Below are positions 15,548 through 21,849 of a stretch of DNA of 21,849 nt, piece by piece. The position numbers and the translations under genes were made by a program. The DNA lies in NCBI GenBank assembly GCA_002305045.1, contig DBPX01000018.1:21317-43165 (forward strand), read 5' to 3'. This stretch comes from Ruminococcus sp. UBA1409 (GTDB lineage: Bacteria > Bacillota > Clostridia > Oscillospirales > Ruminococcaceae). The notes under the pieces are model-generated. The model worked only from the letters and a program-made list of their open reading frames with translations, was not told the DNA's origin and made no database searches. Numbering within the stretch: position 1 is the first letter of the stretch; each line of letters opens with the position of its first letter.

Positions 15548-15820
15548 TTACCTGGTCTCGTCGGAGAACTCGCTCTCGACAAGTGCGACAAGGCTGTTGA
15601 CTGCCAAATCCTCGTCAGACCCGTCTGCTATGATCCTGATAGCGGTTCCGCCGATGATTCCAAGGGACAGAACTCCCAGAAGGCTCTTGCCGTTGACCCT
15701 TCTCTCCTCCTTCTCGACCCAGATGCTTGACTTGAACTCGTTAGCCTTCTGGATGAAGAAGGTTGCAGGACGGGCGTGCAGACCAACCTGATTCTTGACT
15801 ACTACATCTTTTACGAACAT
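15548..15820 (-). CDS. ptsH: phosphocarrier protein HPr
   Basis: A 90-residue protein. GLHARPA holds the phosphorylatable His15, and NGKSLLGVLSL holds Ser46, the HPr-kinase site used in Firmicutes carbon catabolite repression. With His15 present it is HPr rather than the paralogue Crh. It passes phosphate from enzyme I to sugar-specific EIIA domains. The ATG at 15820 is preceded by GGAGAG about 8 nt upstream. ptsI is not adjacent. Its neighbour is the CdaR-type regulator, with a terminator between them. Confidence 0.93.
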   Translation of the reverse strand: MFVKDVVVKNQVGLHARPATFFIQKANEFKSSIWVEKEERRVNGKSLLGVLSLGIIGGTAIRIIADGSDEDLAVNSLVALVESEFSDETR

Positions 15821-15943
15821 ACTGATAACTCTCCAATCAAATAATAAATCAATTCTCACTACTGCCGTTTGGCAGGATAAAATAGCGTTCTGCAATTAAC
15901 AGTATACAAATCTGCCGTCATTTAGTCAACAAATAAATTTGCT

Positions 15944-16011
15944 GAAAATGCCCTATCGGGGCTAAAATCTGCTTTATGCCGACATAGTGCTGAATTTCAA
16001 CGGTTGAAATT
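15944..16011 (-). terminator. hairpins downstream of trmD
   Basis: AATTTCAA-CGG-TTGAAATT (15993-16011) is a perfect 8-bp inverted repeat, followed on the minus strand by a GCCC/GGGC hairpin (15950-15962) with ATTTTC after it. Together they probably end the ylxM-trmD transcript; neither has a long T tract. The rest of 15821-16031 holds the upstream region of ptsH; no gene is seen. Confidence 0.4.
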
Positions 16012-16031
16012 GTGCAGTATGACGGGGGTTT

Positions 16032-16874
16032 TCAACCATTTTCTGGCTGCGCTTCCTCGTCGTTCATCACATCGCCGAGACCTATAAGCCTGCTTAAAAA
16101 GGAGCCGTCCGCATCTCCGGGGGGAAAGAGCCTCTCGTGGGTGTCGACCACCGCCTTTATTTCGGAGAGGCAGGCTCTGTCTGAAAGGTCAAGCTCGGCG
16201 GACTCCAAAAGCTCGGGACGCTTTCTGTAGGTAGTCTCCAGCTTTTTATATCTTCGCCATTTGAGGATATTCTCCCTGTGACCGCTGAGAAGCACCTCGG
16301 GGACGCCGATTCCCCGCCAGACCTCCGGGCGGGTGTACTGAGGGTATTCAAGCAGACCGTCGTAATGGCTCTCGTCGCTTCCCGATTCCTCGTGACCTAA
16401 GGTGCCGTCCAGCATTCTCGCTATGCCGTCAACAAGGACGACTGCGGGAAGCTCTCCTCCGGTGAGGACAAAGTCGCCAAGGGATATCTCCTCGTCCACG
16501 ATAAGGTCAAGAACACGCTGGTCAACCCCCTCGTAATGCCCGCAGAGGATAAAAAGCTCCTTCCTTTGGGCAAGCTCCCGGCACTTCTGCTGGGTGAGGG
16601 TCTTTCCCTGCGGGGACATATACACGACATACGGGGACCTGTCTCCTGCGACCGCCTTATAGCACTGCCAGATAGGCTCAGCCATCATAAGCATACCCTG
16701 ACGCTGGCTGAACGGGGTATCGTCCACCCTTTTGTGCCTTCCCTCGGCGTAGTCTCTTATCTGATGGCAGTAAAGCTCAAAGACTCCCGCCTGCCTTGCC
16801 CTGCCGATAATGCTTGCTGAGAGCCAGCTCTCGCAGAGCTCAGGGAAGAGAGTTGCAATATCAATCCTCATCAT
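16032..16874 (-). CDS. trmD: tRNA (guanine37-N1)-methyltransferase
   Basis: A 280-residue SPOUT enzyme methylating G37 of tRNAs from S-adenosylmethionine. Conserved: IDIATLFPE, RHKRVDDTPF, VYMSPQGKTL, LCGHYEGVDQR, DEEISLGDFVLTGGELPA (knot and SAM site), LGHEESGSDESH, LEYPQYTRPEVW, VPEVLLSGHR and RRPELL. Odd: the glycine loop usually reading GGGxGM (E. coli 55-60) is SQRQGM here (56-61). The C-terminus is about 25 residues longer than usual and acidic. The start ATG lies inside the end of rimM (14-bp overlap) with GGAGGGG upstream. The usual downstream rplS is absent. Confidence 0.92.
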   Translation of the reverse strand: MMRIDIATLFPELCESWLSASIIGRARQAGVFELYCHQIRDYAEGRHKRVDDTPFSQRQGMLMMAEPIWQCYKAVAGDRSPYVVYMSPQGKTLTQQKCRELAQRKELFILCGHYEGVDQRVLDLIVDEEISLGDFVLTGGELPAVVLVDGIARMLDGTLGHEESGSDESHYDGLLEYPQYTRPEVWRGIGVPEVLLSGHRENILKWRRYKKLETTYRKRPELLESAELDLSDRACLSEIKAVVDTHERLFPPGDADGSFLSRLIGLGDVMNDEEAQPENG

Positions 16875-17370
16875 CGAAAAGCCCCTCCATGGGGGAGATT
16901 ACAAGCCGTCCGTTCTCGATGTCGGTGCTCACTATGACCGAGGGTATCGCCGGGATGTATGCCGGCTTCCCGGAGGCGGTTTTAATCTCGTAGACGTCGT
17001 TAGCCCCGGTCTTTAAAACATCGCTCAAAACGCCGTAGGGCCTGCCGTCCTCCCCGACAACGCTGAGGCCTATGAGGTCGGCTACGAAATAGGTCCCCTT
17101 TTCAAGGCAGGAGTCAGCCCTGTCAAGATAGAGAACGAGGTTCCTAAGGGACTGCGCCTTCTCGATAGAGTCCACCCCTTTTATCTTTAGAATTACCATA
17201 TTCCCCTGAATGCGGGTCTGCGCCACATCGTAGCAAATCGAGCCGTCCTTAGAGTAAAGCCGTTTAAAACGGCAGAAAAACTCCGGGGAGTCGCACCAGG
17301 GCTGCACCTTGACTGCGCCTGCCAGTCCGTGTGTCGTCACGATTTTGCCGGCTTCAAGATATTTTTTCAC
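16861..17370 (-). CDS. rimM: 16S rRNA processing protein RimM
   Basis: A 169-residue 30S assembly factor that binds S19. KYLEAGKIVTTHGLAGAVKVQPWCDSPEFF is the conserved N-terminal RimM domain; the C-terminal PRC-barrel has YFVADLIGLSVVGEDGRPYGVLSDVLKTGANDVYEI and AYIPAIPSVI. I chose the GTG at 17370: it gives the usual length and has AAGGAGG 11 nt upstream. An in-frame ATG at 17409 has no ribosome-binding site and sits 4 nt after a terminator T tract. It overlaps trmD at its 3' end. Confidence 0.9.
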   Translation of the reverse strand: MKKYLEAGKIVTTHGLAGAVKVQPWCDSPEFFCRFKRLYSKDGSICYDVAQTRIQGNMVILKIKGVDSIEKAQSLRNLVLYLDRADSCLEKGTYFVADLIGLSVVGEDGRPYGVLSDVLKTGANDVYEIKTASGKPAYIPAIPSVIVSTDIENGRLVISPMEGLFDDED

Positions 17371-17413
17371 GATAAAACCGTCCTCCTTGAGAAATTTTAG
17401 CCGTCCCATGCCG

Positions 17414-17442
17414 AAAAACGCCCGGGCATTACGACCCGGGCG
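17414..17442 (-). terminator. intrinsic terminator between khpA and rimM
   Basis: On the minus strand CGCCCGGG (17442-17435), an 8-nt loop and CCCGGGCG (17426-17419), then TTTTT (17418-17414). It starts 7 bp after the khpA stop codon and ends 43 bp before the rimM GTG, so it lies inside the cluster. Confidence 0.8.
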
Positions 17443-17449
17443 CAGAGCC

Positions 17450-17683
17450 TTACTCTATTTCGACCATAGCCTTCTCTCCGGCTCTTGAGCCGCCGGCTCT
17501 CATCAGGGTGCGTATCGCCTTGGCGATTCTTCCCTGCTTTCCTATGACTCTGCCCATGTCGGACTGGTCCACATGAAGATGATAAACGACCACGCCCTCC
17601 TCGTTAGGCTCGTCCCTGGTTATCTCAATGGCGTCCTTGTTGTCTACAAGCTCAGCCGCAATTACTCTTAAAAGCTCTTCCAT
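17450..17683 (-). CDS. khpA: KH-domain RNA-binding protein KhpA
   Basis: A 77-residue protein that is essentially one KH domain, with the GxxG loop GKQG at 48-51 (MGRVIGKQGRIAKAIRTLMRA). KhpA proteins of Gram-positives bind RNA and are usually encoded between rpsP and rimM, as here. The ATG at 17683 has AAGGAGA 5 nt upstream. Confidence 0.94.
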   Translation of the reverse strand: MEELLRVIAAELVDNKDAIEITRDEPNEEGVVVYHLHVDQSDMGRVIGKQGRIAKAIRTLMRAGGSRAGEKAMVEIE

Positions 17684-17731
17684 AGTATCTCCTTGCAATG
17701 ATATTCGATTTCAGCCGTCCCAGAGGGCATC

Positions 17732-17757
17732 TCAGCAAGGCGGTTTTGCCCTGCTGA
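17732..17757 (-). other. hairpin between rpsP and khpA
   Basis: TCAGCA...TGCTGA with an inner GGC/GCC pairing, in the 116-bp spacer between rpsP and khpA. It has no T tract, so it is more likely a processing or stabilising structure than a terminator. Confidence 0.35.
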
Positions 17758-17799
17758 AAATGCATATTCACGGGAGCCTCTTAGTCGTGTACGCCGGCA

Positions 17800-18042
17800 T
17801 CAGAGCACGCCGTTCTTCTTGAATATAGCCCTTACCGTGTCGGTAGGCTGAGCGCCGGTAGCAATCCACTTCTTTGCCTTCTCGGCGTCAACCTTGAGAA
17901 CGGTAGGCTCAACGGTGGGGTCATAGTAGCCTATCTCCTCGATGAAGCGGCCGTCCCTGGGGTATCTGGAATCGGCGACGACAATCCTGTAAAAGGGATT
18001 CTTCTTTGCGCCTATTCTGCGAAGCCTGATTTTTACTGCCAT
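17800..18042 (-). CDS. rpsP: 30S ribosomal protein S16
   Basis: An 80-residue basic protein: [42 protein letters not shown] is the S16 signature, followed by the conserved [28 protein letters not shown]. The ATG at 18042 has GGAGGT 7 nt upstream. It is the third gene of the ylxM-ffh-rpsP-khpA-rimM-trmD cluster. Confidence 0.97.
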   Translation of the reverse strand: MAVKIRLRRIGAKKNPFYRIVVADSRYPRDGRFIEEIGYYDPTVEPTVLKVDAEKAKKWIATGAQPTDTVRAIFKKNGVL

Positions 18043-18071
18043 TTTTTTCACCTCCGAGTCGGAAATTATAT

Positions 18072-18113
18072 ATTAACCGTGACATACGATGACATTCGAT
18101 ATTCATGGTTAAT
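18072..18113. repeat. inverted repeat with tandem decamer upstream of rpsP
   Basis: ATTAACC (18072-18078) is inverted at GGTTAAT (18107-18113). Between them lie two near-identical decamers GACATACGAT and GACATTCGAT (18081-18100). A TATAAT on the minus strand (18069-18064) could be an internal -10 for rpsP, but I see no matching -35. Confidence 0.45.
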
Positions 18114-18124
18114 TAACATTATTT

Positions 18125-18188
18125 GGCGAGCTAGCCGAGCGACGAGCTAGCCGAGTGACGAACTAGCCGAGTGACGAGCTAGCTGAGT
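18125..18188. repeat. four 16-bp tandem repeats at the ffh 3' end
   Basis: Consensus GACGAGCTAGCCGAGT repeated four times (18125-18140, 18141-18156, 18157-18172, 18173-18188) with one to three differences per unit. The last unit contains the ffh stop codon. Each unit holds CTAG, so on the minus strand a TAG recurs every 16 nt and all three frames are closed. Confidence 0.9.
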
Positions 18189-19546
18189 TTAGATATCTCC
18201 TTCATAAGCTCGGGCGAAAGTCCTCCGGGGACTCCCTTTGCGCCTCTTCTTCTTTTAGAGCCGCCCGCCTTAAGACGCTTCATGGTTTCCCTTATCTGCT
18301 CGTACTGCCTAAGAAGGCGGTTGACATCCTCCACCCTTGTTCCGCTTCCTGCGGCTATCCTTCTTTTCCTCTTGGGATTTATCAAGGAGGGCTTTGAGCG
18401 CTCCTCCTTGGTCATCGAGAGGATTATAGCCTCCATCCTCTGGGGGAGCTTCTCGTCAATTGTGCTTTCGTCTATCTTATTGGCTCCTGGGAGCATCTTT
18501 ATAAGTCCCCTCATGGACCCCATGCTTTTAAGCTTTCTTACCTGCTCTAGGAGGTCGTTGAGGTCAAAGCTGCCCTCCAGCATCCTGCCGGCGAGCCTTT
18601 CGGCTTCGTTTTCGTCTATAGTGCTCTGAGCCTTCTCGATTAGGGAGAGGACATCTCCCATCCCCAAAATCCTTGACGCCATCCTCTCGGGGTGGAAGGG
18701 CTCGAAATCGTCAAGCTTCTCACCCGTTCCGACGAACTTAATCGGCTTGCCGGTTGCGGCGAGGACGGAAAGAGCGGCTCCTCCTCTTGTGTCGGAGTCC
18801 AGCTTGGTGAGGATTACGCTGTCTATGGAAAGAGTCTCGTCAAAGCTCCTTGCGACATTGACAGCCTCCTGACCCGTCATGGCGTCTATAACCAGGATTA
18901 TCTCGGAGGGGCTTGTAATCTCCTTGATGTCGGTAAGCTCGCTCATAAGCTCGGAGTCTATCTGGAGCCTTCCTGCGGTATCGAGTATTACGATGTCGTT
19001 GCCGTAGTCCTTAGCGTGGCTGACGGCAGCTTTAGCTGTAATTCTTGGGTCCGTAGACCCCATCTCGAACACCGGGACGCCGGCTCTTTCTCCGACGATT
19101 TTAAGCTGGTCTATAGCGGCAGGACGGTAGATGTCCAGAGCAACCAGCAGCGGTCTGTGGTCGCTCGCCTTGAAATACCTTGCCAGCTTTGCCGAGTGGG
19201 TTGTCTTACCTGAGCCTTGAAGTCCGCACATCATGATGATGCAGGGAGGCTTAGCCGGAAAGTTAATCTTGGAGTTTGACTCGCCCATAAGGCTTATAAG
19301 CTCCTCGTTGACTATCTTGACAACCTGCTGAGCGGGAGTCAGACTCTCTAGGACATCGGAGCCGACGCACCTTTCGGAGACCTTTGCCACAAAGTCCTTT
19401 ACAACCTTGTAGCTGACATCAGCCTCCAAAAGAGCCATCCTTATCTCTCTCATCGAGGCCTTAACATCAGCCTCGGTCAGCCTTCCGTGAGACTTCAGCC
19501 GCTTAAAGACGGCGGCAAGCTTTTCGCTAAGACCCTCAAAAGCCAT
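18179..19546 (-). CDS. ffh: signal recognition particle GTPase Ffh
   Basis: A 455-residue SRP54 protein. N domain 1-95, then the G domain with GLQGSGKTT (108-116), DIYRPAA (138-144), DTAGR (189-193) and TKLD (247-250), and the helical M domain (about 300-435) that binds SRP RNA and signal peptides, including SMTKEERSKP, RRIAAGSGT and VNRLLRQYEQ. It targets membrane proteins co-translationally through FtsY. The ATG abuts the ylxM stop codon directly, with AAAGGA 8 nt upstream. Compared with many homologues, the M domain ends with a short KRRRGAKGVPGGLSPELMKEISKLS tail. Confidence 0.97.
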   Translation of the reverse strand: MAFEGLSEKLAAVFKRLKSHGRLTEADVKASMREIRMALLEADVSYKVVKDFVAKVSERCVGSDVLESLTPAQQVVKIVNEELISLMGESNSKINFPAKPPCIIMMCGLQGSGKTTHSAKLARYFKASDHRPLLVALDIYRPAAIDQLKIVGERAGVPVFEMGSTDPRITAKAAVSHAKDYGNDIVILDTAGRLQIDSELMSELTDIKEITSPSEIILVIDAMTGQEAVNVARSFDETLSIDSVILTKLDSDTRGGAALSVLAATGKPIKFVGTGEKLDDFEPFHPERMASRILGMGDVLSLIEKAQSTIDENEAERLAGRMLEGSFDLNDLLEQVRKLKSMGSMRGLIKMLPGANKIDESTIDEKLPQRMEAIILSMTKEERSKPSLINPKRKRRIAAGSGTRVEDVNRLLRQYEQIRETMKRLKAGGSKRRRGAKGVPGGLSPELMKEISKLS

Positions 19547-19930
19547 CTATTCCATCCTTTCGGGGCTGAATTTATCCGCCCCAGCCTTAATTTCCTCCAG
19601 CATTTTTATGACGCTTTTAGATGTAGTATTCCTTTTGCATGCGCTGATTATTTCATCGCAGGAGTCCCTTACATAGTCAACAAGCCTATAAAGCGAGGAG
19701 GCGGTTCCTGCAGCACGGATTTTATCCTCAAGCTCCAAAAGGGTTTTTTCCCCTCTTTTAATGCAGTCCCTTACGCCCTGGCGGGATATCCCCTCGCTCT
19801 GGGCTATCTCTCCCAGGGAGAGGTCGTCGTAGTAGTAAAGCTCCAGCATCCTCAGCTGCTTATCGGTCAGCACTCCGCCGTAGACATCTATAAGGCTGCA
19901 AAAGCCAAGGTCCTTTGCCGTATCCGACAG
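19547..19930 (-). CDS. ylxM: YlxM-family SRP-associated HTH protein (probable CTG start)
   Basis: A 127-residue protein of the YlxM/p13 family: LTDKQLRMLELYYYDDLSLGEIAQSEGISRQGVRDCIKRGEKTLLELEDKI is its helix-turn-helix core, and it is encoded directly before ffh as usual. The first in-frame ATG/GTG/TTG is a GTG at 19873, but the family-typical segment FCSLIDVYGGVLT (like FDFYQSLLT in Bacillus) lies upstream of it. An in-frame TAA at 19957-19955 limits the extension. Between them the only well-placed initiator is CTG at 19930, 6 nt after AGGGGAGGG (19945-19937), giving M-SDTAKDLGFCSLIDVYGG. Confidence 0.82.
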   Translation of the reverse strand: MSDTAKDLGFCSLIDVYGGVLTDKQLRMLELYYYDDLSLGEIAQSEGISRQGVRDCIKRGEKTLLELEDKIRAAGTASSLYRLVDYVRDSCDEIISACKRNTTSKSVIKMLEEIKAGADKFSPERME

Positions 19931-19965
19931 AAAAATCCCTCCCCTGTAAGGGAATTACGCCCTGC

Positions 19966-19989
19966 CTGTAAAGCAGCAGGACTTTACAG
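19966..19989 (-). promoter_or_regulatory. leader hairpin before ylxM
   Basis: On the minus strand CTGTAAAG (19989-19982), an 8-nt loop and CTTTACAG (19973-19966). Further down, CCCTTACAGGGG can fold over the ylxM ribosome-binding site. CTGTAAAG could also pair, with one mismatch, with that CCTTACAG, so two exclusive folds are possible. Confidence 0.45.
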
Positions 19990-19995
19990 CTACAC

Positions 19996-20024
19996 ATTAT
20001 ATAGCAGTCAGAGGCTGTTGTCAA
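19996..20024 (-). promoter_or_regulatory. perfect sigma-A promoter of the ylxM-ffh cluster
   Basis: On the minus strand TTGACA (20024-20019), 17 bp, TATAAT (20001-19996). Both hexamers match the consensus exactly. The start would be near 19989. Confidence 0.9.
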
Positions 20025-20075
20025 TAGCTTTTTGCGGCTTTTTAGGAAAATTCGGCGGCATGGTGAAAATTATCC

Positions 20076-20104
20076 TTGAAAAAGCCGGGCGTTTGTGGTA
20101 CAAT
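20076..20104 (+). promoter_or_regulatory. sigma-A promoter of the small membrane gene and proS
   Basis: TTGAAA (20076-20081), 17 bp, TACAAT (20099-20104). It is back to back with the ylxM promoter. Confidence 0.7.
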
Positions 20105-20118
20105 TGTGAAAACAACAG

Positions 20119-20141
20119 CCGGGACCAAGCGCTTGTCCCGG
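20119..20141 (+). promoter_or_regulatory. 5'-UTR hairpin before the small membrane gene
   Basis: CCGGGAC (20119-20125) pairs with GTCCCGG (20135-20141) around CAAGCGCTT, directly followed by AAAAAGG. It may protect or mask the ribosome-binding site. I see no T-box features for proS. Confidence 0.45.
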
Positions 20142-20158
20142 AAAAAGGCGGTGACGGC

Positions 20159-20434
20159 ATGGAGCTTTCTTTTGTCATTTTGGCGGGTATCGCTATGGCG
20201 AGTGCGGCGCAGCTTGTAAAGGCTGCCGTTATAATACTTTGCCTCATGGCGGGGATATTTATTATCGCAGCGGCGACTCCTAAGCTCGCCGGGCTTATAG
20301 ACAGGCTTTTCGCCAGCTTCAAGGGAAGCGGAGCCGATAATCCCTTCGTTCTTTCCAAGAGCGAGACAAAGGAGCCTGAAGCGTCAAAAGAGGAAGCTGC
20401 GCCGTCAGATAAGGAGAGAGATGAAAATGGCTAA
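20159..20434 (+). CDS. small membrane protein of unknown function
   Basis: A 91-residue protein. Residues 4-43 ([38 protein letters not shown]) form one or two membrane helices. Residues 44-59 are amphipathic ([16 protein letters not shown]), and the C-terminal third is charged and low-complexity ([26 protein letters not shown]). Family not recognised. The ATG at 20159 follows AAAAAGGCGGTGA. Its stop codon overlaps the proS start by up to 14 bp, so the two are translated from one mRNA. The gene is real by promoter, start signal and overlap, but its role is unknown. Confidence 0.65.
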   Translation: MELSFVILAGIAMASAAQLVKAAVIILCLMAGIFIIAAATPKLAGLIDRLFASFKGSGADNPFVLSKSETKEPEASKEEAAPSDKERDENG

Positions 20435-21849
20435 GGGAAACGAGAAGATGGTGGAGTCGATAACTCCGATGAGCGTCGACTTCGCCCAGTGGTACACCGA
20501 TATAGTAAAAAAGGCTGAGCTTATCGAGTACACCAGCGTAAAGGGCTGTATGGTAATAAGACCCTACGGCTACGCCATATGGGAGAATATCCAGAGGATT
20601 TTGGACGCTAGGTTTAAAGAGCTTGGGCATGAGAATGTCTGTATGCCGATGTTCATACCCGAGAGCCTTCTTAATAAGGAGAAGGACCATGTCGAGGGCT
20701 TTGCTCCCGAGGTTGCATGGGTGACTCACGGCGGAAGCGAGAGGCTGGAGGAGAGGCTCTGCGTAAGACCGACCTCCGAGACGCTGTTTTGCGACCACTA
20801 TGCCAACATAGTCCACTCCTACAGGGACCTCCCCAAGCTCTATAACCAGTGGGTCTCGGTTGTAAGATGGGAAAAGACCACGAGGCCGTTTCTGCGCTCC
20901 AGGGAGTTTCTGTGGCAGGAGGGCCATACCCTCCACGAGACCGCCGAGGAGGCTATAGCCGAGACCGAGGGAATGCTCAAGGTCTATGCCGATTTCTGTG
21001 AGAACGAGCTTGCGATGCCGGTAATCAAGGGTAAAAAGACAGAGAGCGACAAGTTCGCCGGCGCTGTCGCAACCTATGCCATAGAGGCGCTTATGCATGA
21101 CGGCAAGGCGCTCCAGGCAGGAACCACCCACTACTTCGGGGACGGCTTTGCAAGGGCGTTTGACATAAGCTTTACCGACAGGGAGAATAAAATAAGAACG
21201 CCTCACCAGACCTCCTGGGGAGTCTCCACGAGGCTGATAGGCGCCATCATCATGGCTCACGGCGACGACAACGGGCTGATGCTTCCTCCCGCCGTAGCTC
21301 CCATACAGGTAGTGATAGTGCCTGTTGCCCAGCACAAGGAGGGCGTGCTTGAAGGCGCCGCCGAGCTTTACAAGGCTTTAAAGTCGGCGGGTATAAGGGT
21401 CAAGCTGGACGACAGCGACAACTCTCCCGGCTGGAAGTATTCCGAGTACGAGATGAAGGGCGTCCCCCTGAGGCTGGAAATCGGTCCTAGGGATATCGCC
21501 GAGGGTCACTGCGTAGCCGTCTGCCGTCACGACAGGAGCAAGTCTGTAATACCGCTGACCGAGGTCGTCGAGGGCGTCAGGGAGCGTCTCGAGGCGGTAA
21601 GGCAGGGAATGTACGAAAGGGCGCTTTCTAACCGTCAGGCAAGGAGCTACGACTGCACCACTCTGGAGGAGATAACCGCCTCCCTGGAAAAGGGAGGGGA
21701 CGGCTTTGTCTACGCCATGTGGTGCGGCGACGAGGAGTGCGAGGACAGGATAAAGGAGCTGACCGGCGTCGGCTCGAGGTGTATTCCCTTCGAGCAAAGA
21801 AGCCTGTCGGAGAGCTGCGTATGCTGTGGCAAGCCTGCACAGTGTATGG
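20427..21849 (+). CDS. proS: prolyl-tRNA synthetase, archaeal/eukaryal type (3' end outside window)
   Basis: At least 474 residues, so only the last few of the usual 475-480 are missing. Class II motifs are visible: motif 1 region around [39 protein letters not shown], motif 2 [17 protein letters not shown], and motif 3 in [19 protein letters not shown]. An anticodon-binding domain ([14 protein letters not shown]...) and the C-terminal zinc-type domain with Cys pairs ([17 protein letters not shown]) follow. No INS editing domain lies between motifs 2 and 3, which marks the archaeal/eukaryal type. AAGGAG at 20411-20416 favours the ATG at 20427; an in-frame ATG at 20421 is closer to it and would add Met-Lys. 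Confidence 0.95.
   Translation, partial: MAKGNEKMVESITPMSVDFAQWYTDIVKKAELIEYTSVKGCMVIRPYGYAIWENIQRILDARFKELGHENVCMPMFIPESLLNKEKDHVEGFAPEVAWVTHGGSERLEERLCVRPTSETLFCDHYANIVHSYRDLPKLYNQWVSVVRWEKTTRPFLRSREFLWQEGHTLHETAEEAIAETEGMLKVYADFCENELAMPVIKGKKTESDKFAGAVATYAIEALMHDGKALQAGTTHYFGDGFARAFDISFTDRENKIRTPHQTSWGVSTRLIGAIIMAHGDDNGLMLPPAVAPIQVVIVPVAQHKEGVLEGAAELYKALKSAGIRVKLDDSDNSPGWKYSEYEMKGVPLRLEIGPRDIAEGHCVAVCRHDRSKSVIPLTEVVEGVRERLEAVRQGMYERALSNRQARSYDCTTLEEITASLEKGGDGFVYAMWCGDEECEDRIKELTGVGSRCIPFEQRSLSESCVCCGKPAQCM

Noticed and set aside
20040..20430. T-box riboswitch upstream of proS
   Set aside because: Only one short hairpin is present, with no T-box sequence or specifier-loop architecture, and a membrane-protein gene intervenes.

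Overview
The window looks like a chromosomal segment of an anaerobic, spore-forming Firmicute, most likely a Clostridia member of the Ruminococcaceae/Oscillospiraceae type. Support: a germination protease (gpr), SpoVG, a Cys-rich collagen-like protein, HPr with both His15 and Ser46, a Gram-positive lexA, the archaeal/eukaryal-type prolyl-tRNA synthetase, KhpA inside the rpsP operon, strong AGGAGG ribosome-binding sites and TTGnnn-17-TATAAT-type promoters. No tRNA, rRNA, CRISPR array, transposase or phage gene is seen; the content is mostly housekeeping.

Layout. 1-1798 (-): a glycosyltransferase with TPR-like repeats followed by a collagen-like Gly-X-Thr protein that runs off the left edge. 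2047-2451 (+): a small Nudix hydrolase. 2777-3049 (-): spoVG. 3256-5890 (+): murC, lexA and an ADP-ribose pyrophosphatase-like Nudix gene, with a candidate LexA operator just downstream of the leading promoter. 6083-6310 (-): acpP. 6739-7641 (-): gpr. 7928-8844 (+): rpsT with a long structured leader, then an acidic lipoprotein. 9153-13973 (-): ftsE-ftsX, an EnvC/PcsB-like coiled-coil M23 protein, ppa, and an S41-family protein whose catalytic Ser and Lys both appear replaced. 14044-15129 (-): a CdaR/PucR-type regulator. 15548-15820 (-): ptsH. 16032-19930 (-): the ylxM-ffh-rpsP-khpA-rimM-trmD cluster from a perfect-consensus promoter. 20159-end (+): a small membrane protein overlapping proS, which runs off the right edge.

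The most striking non-coding signal is a family of three dispersed elements (about 2520-2713, 6504-6720 and 8856-9057). Each can fold into a closed four-way cloverleaf: an outer stem, hairpin D, a central arm carrying further hairpins, hairpin A, and back to the outer stem. Differences between copies fall in matched positions on both sides of a stem, so pairing is kept while sequence changes. All three lie just 3' of a coding sequence and in the same orientation relative to that gene, which suggests either an RNA-level 3'-UTR role or a small non-autonomous repeat.

Other points worth a second look: a regularly spaced Gly-Ser break in the collagen repeat; a probable CTG start for ylxM; a strong intrinsic terminator between khpA and rimM; a 16-bp tandem array at the 3' end of ffh with a TAG in every unit; TrmD with Ser-Gln-Arg in place of the usual Gly-Gly-Gly loop; and a pseudoknot-capable non-coding stretch between the CdaR-type regulator and ptsH.
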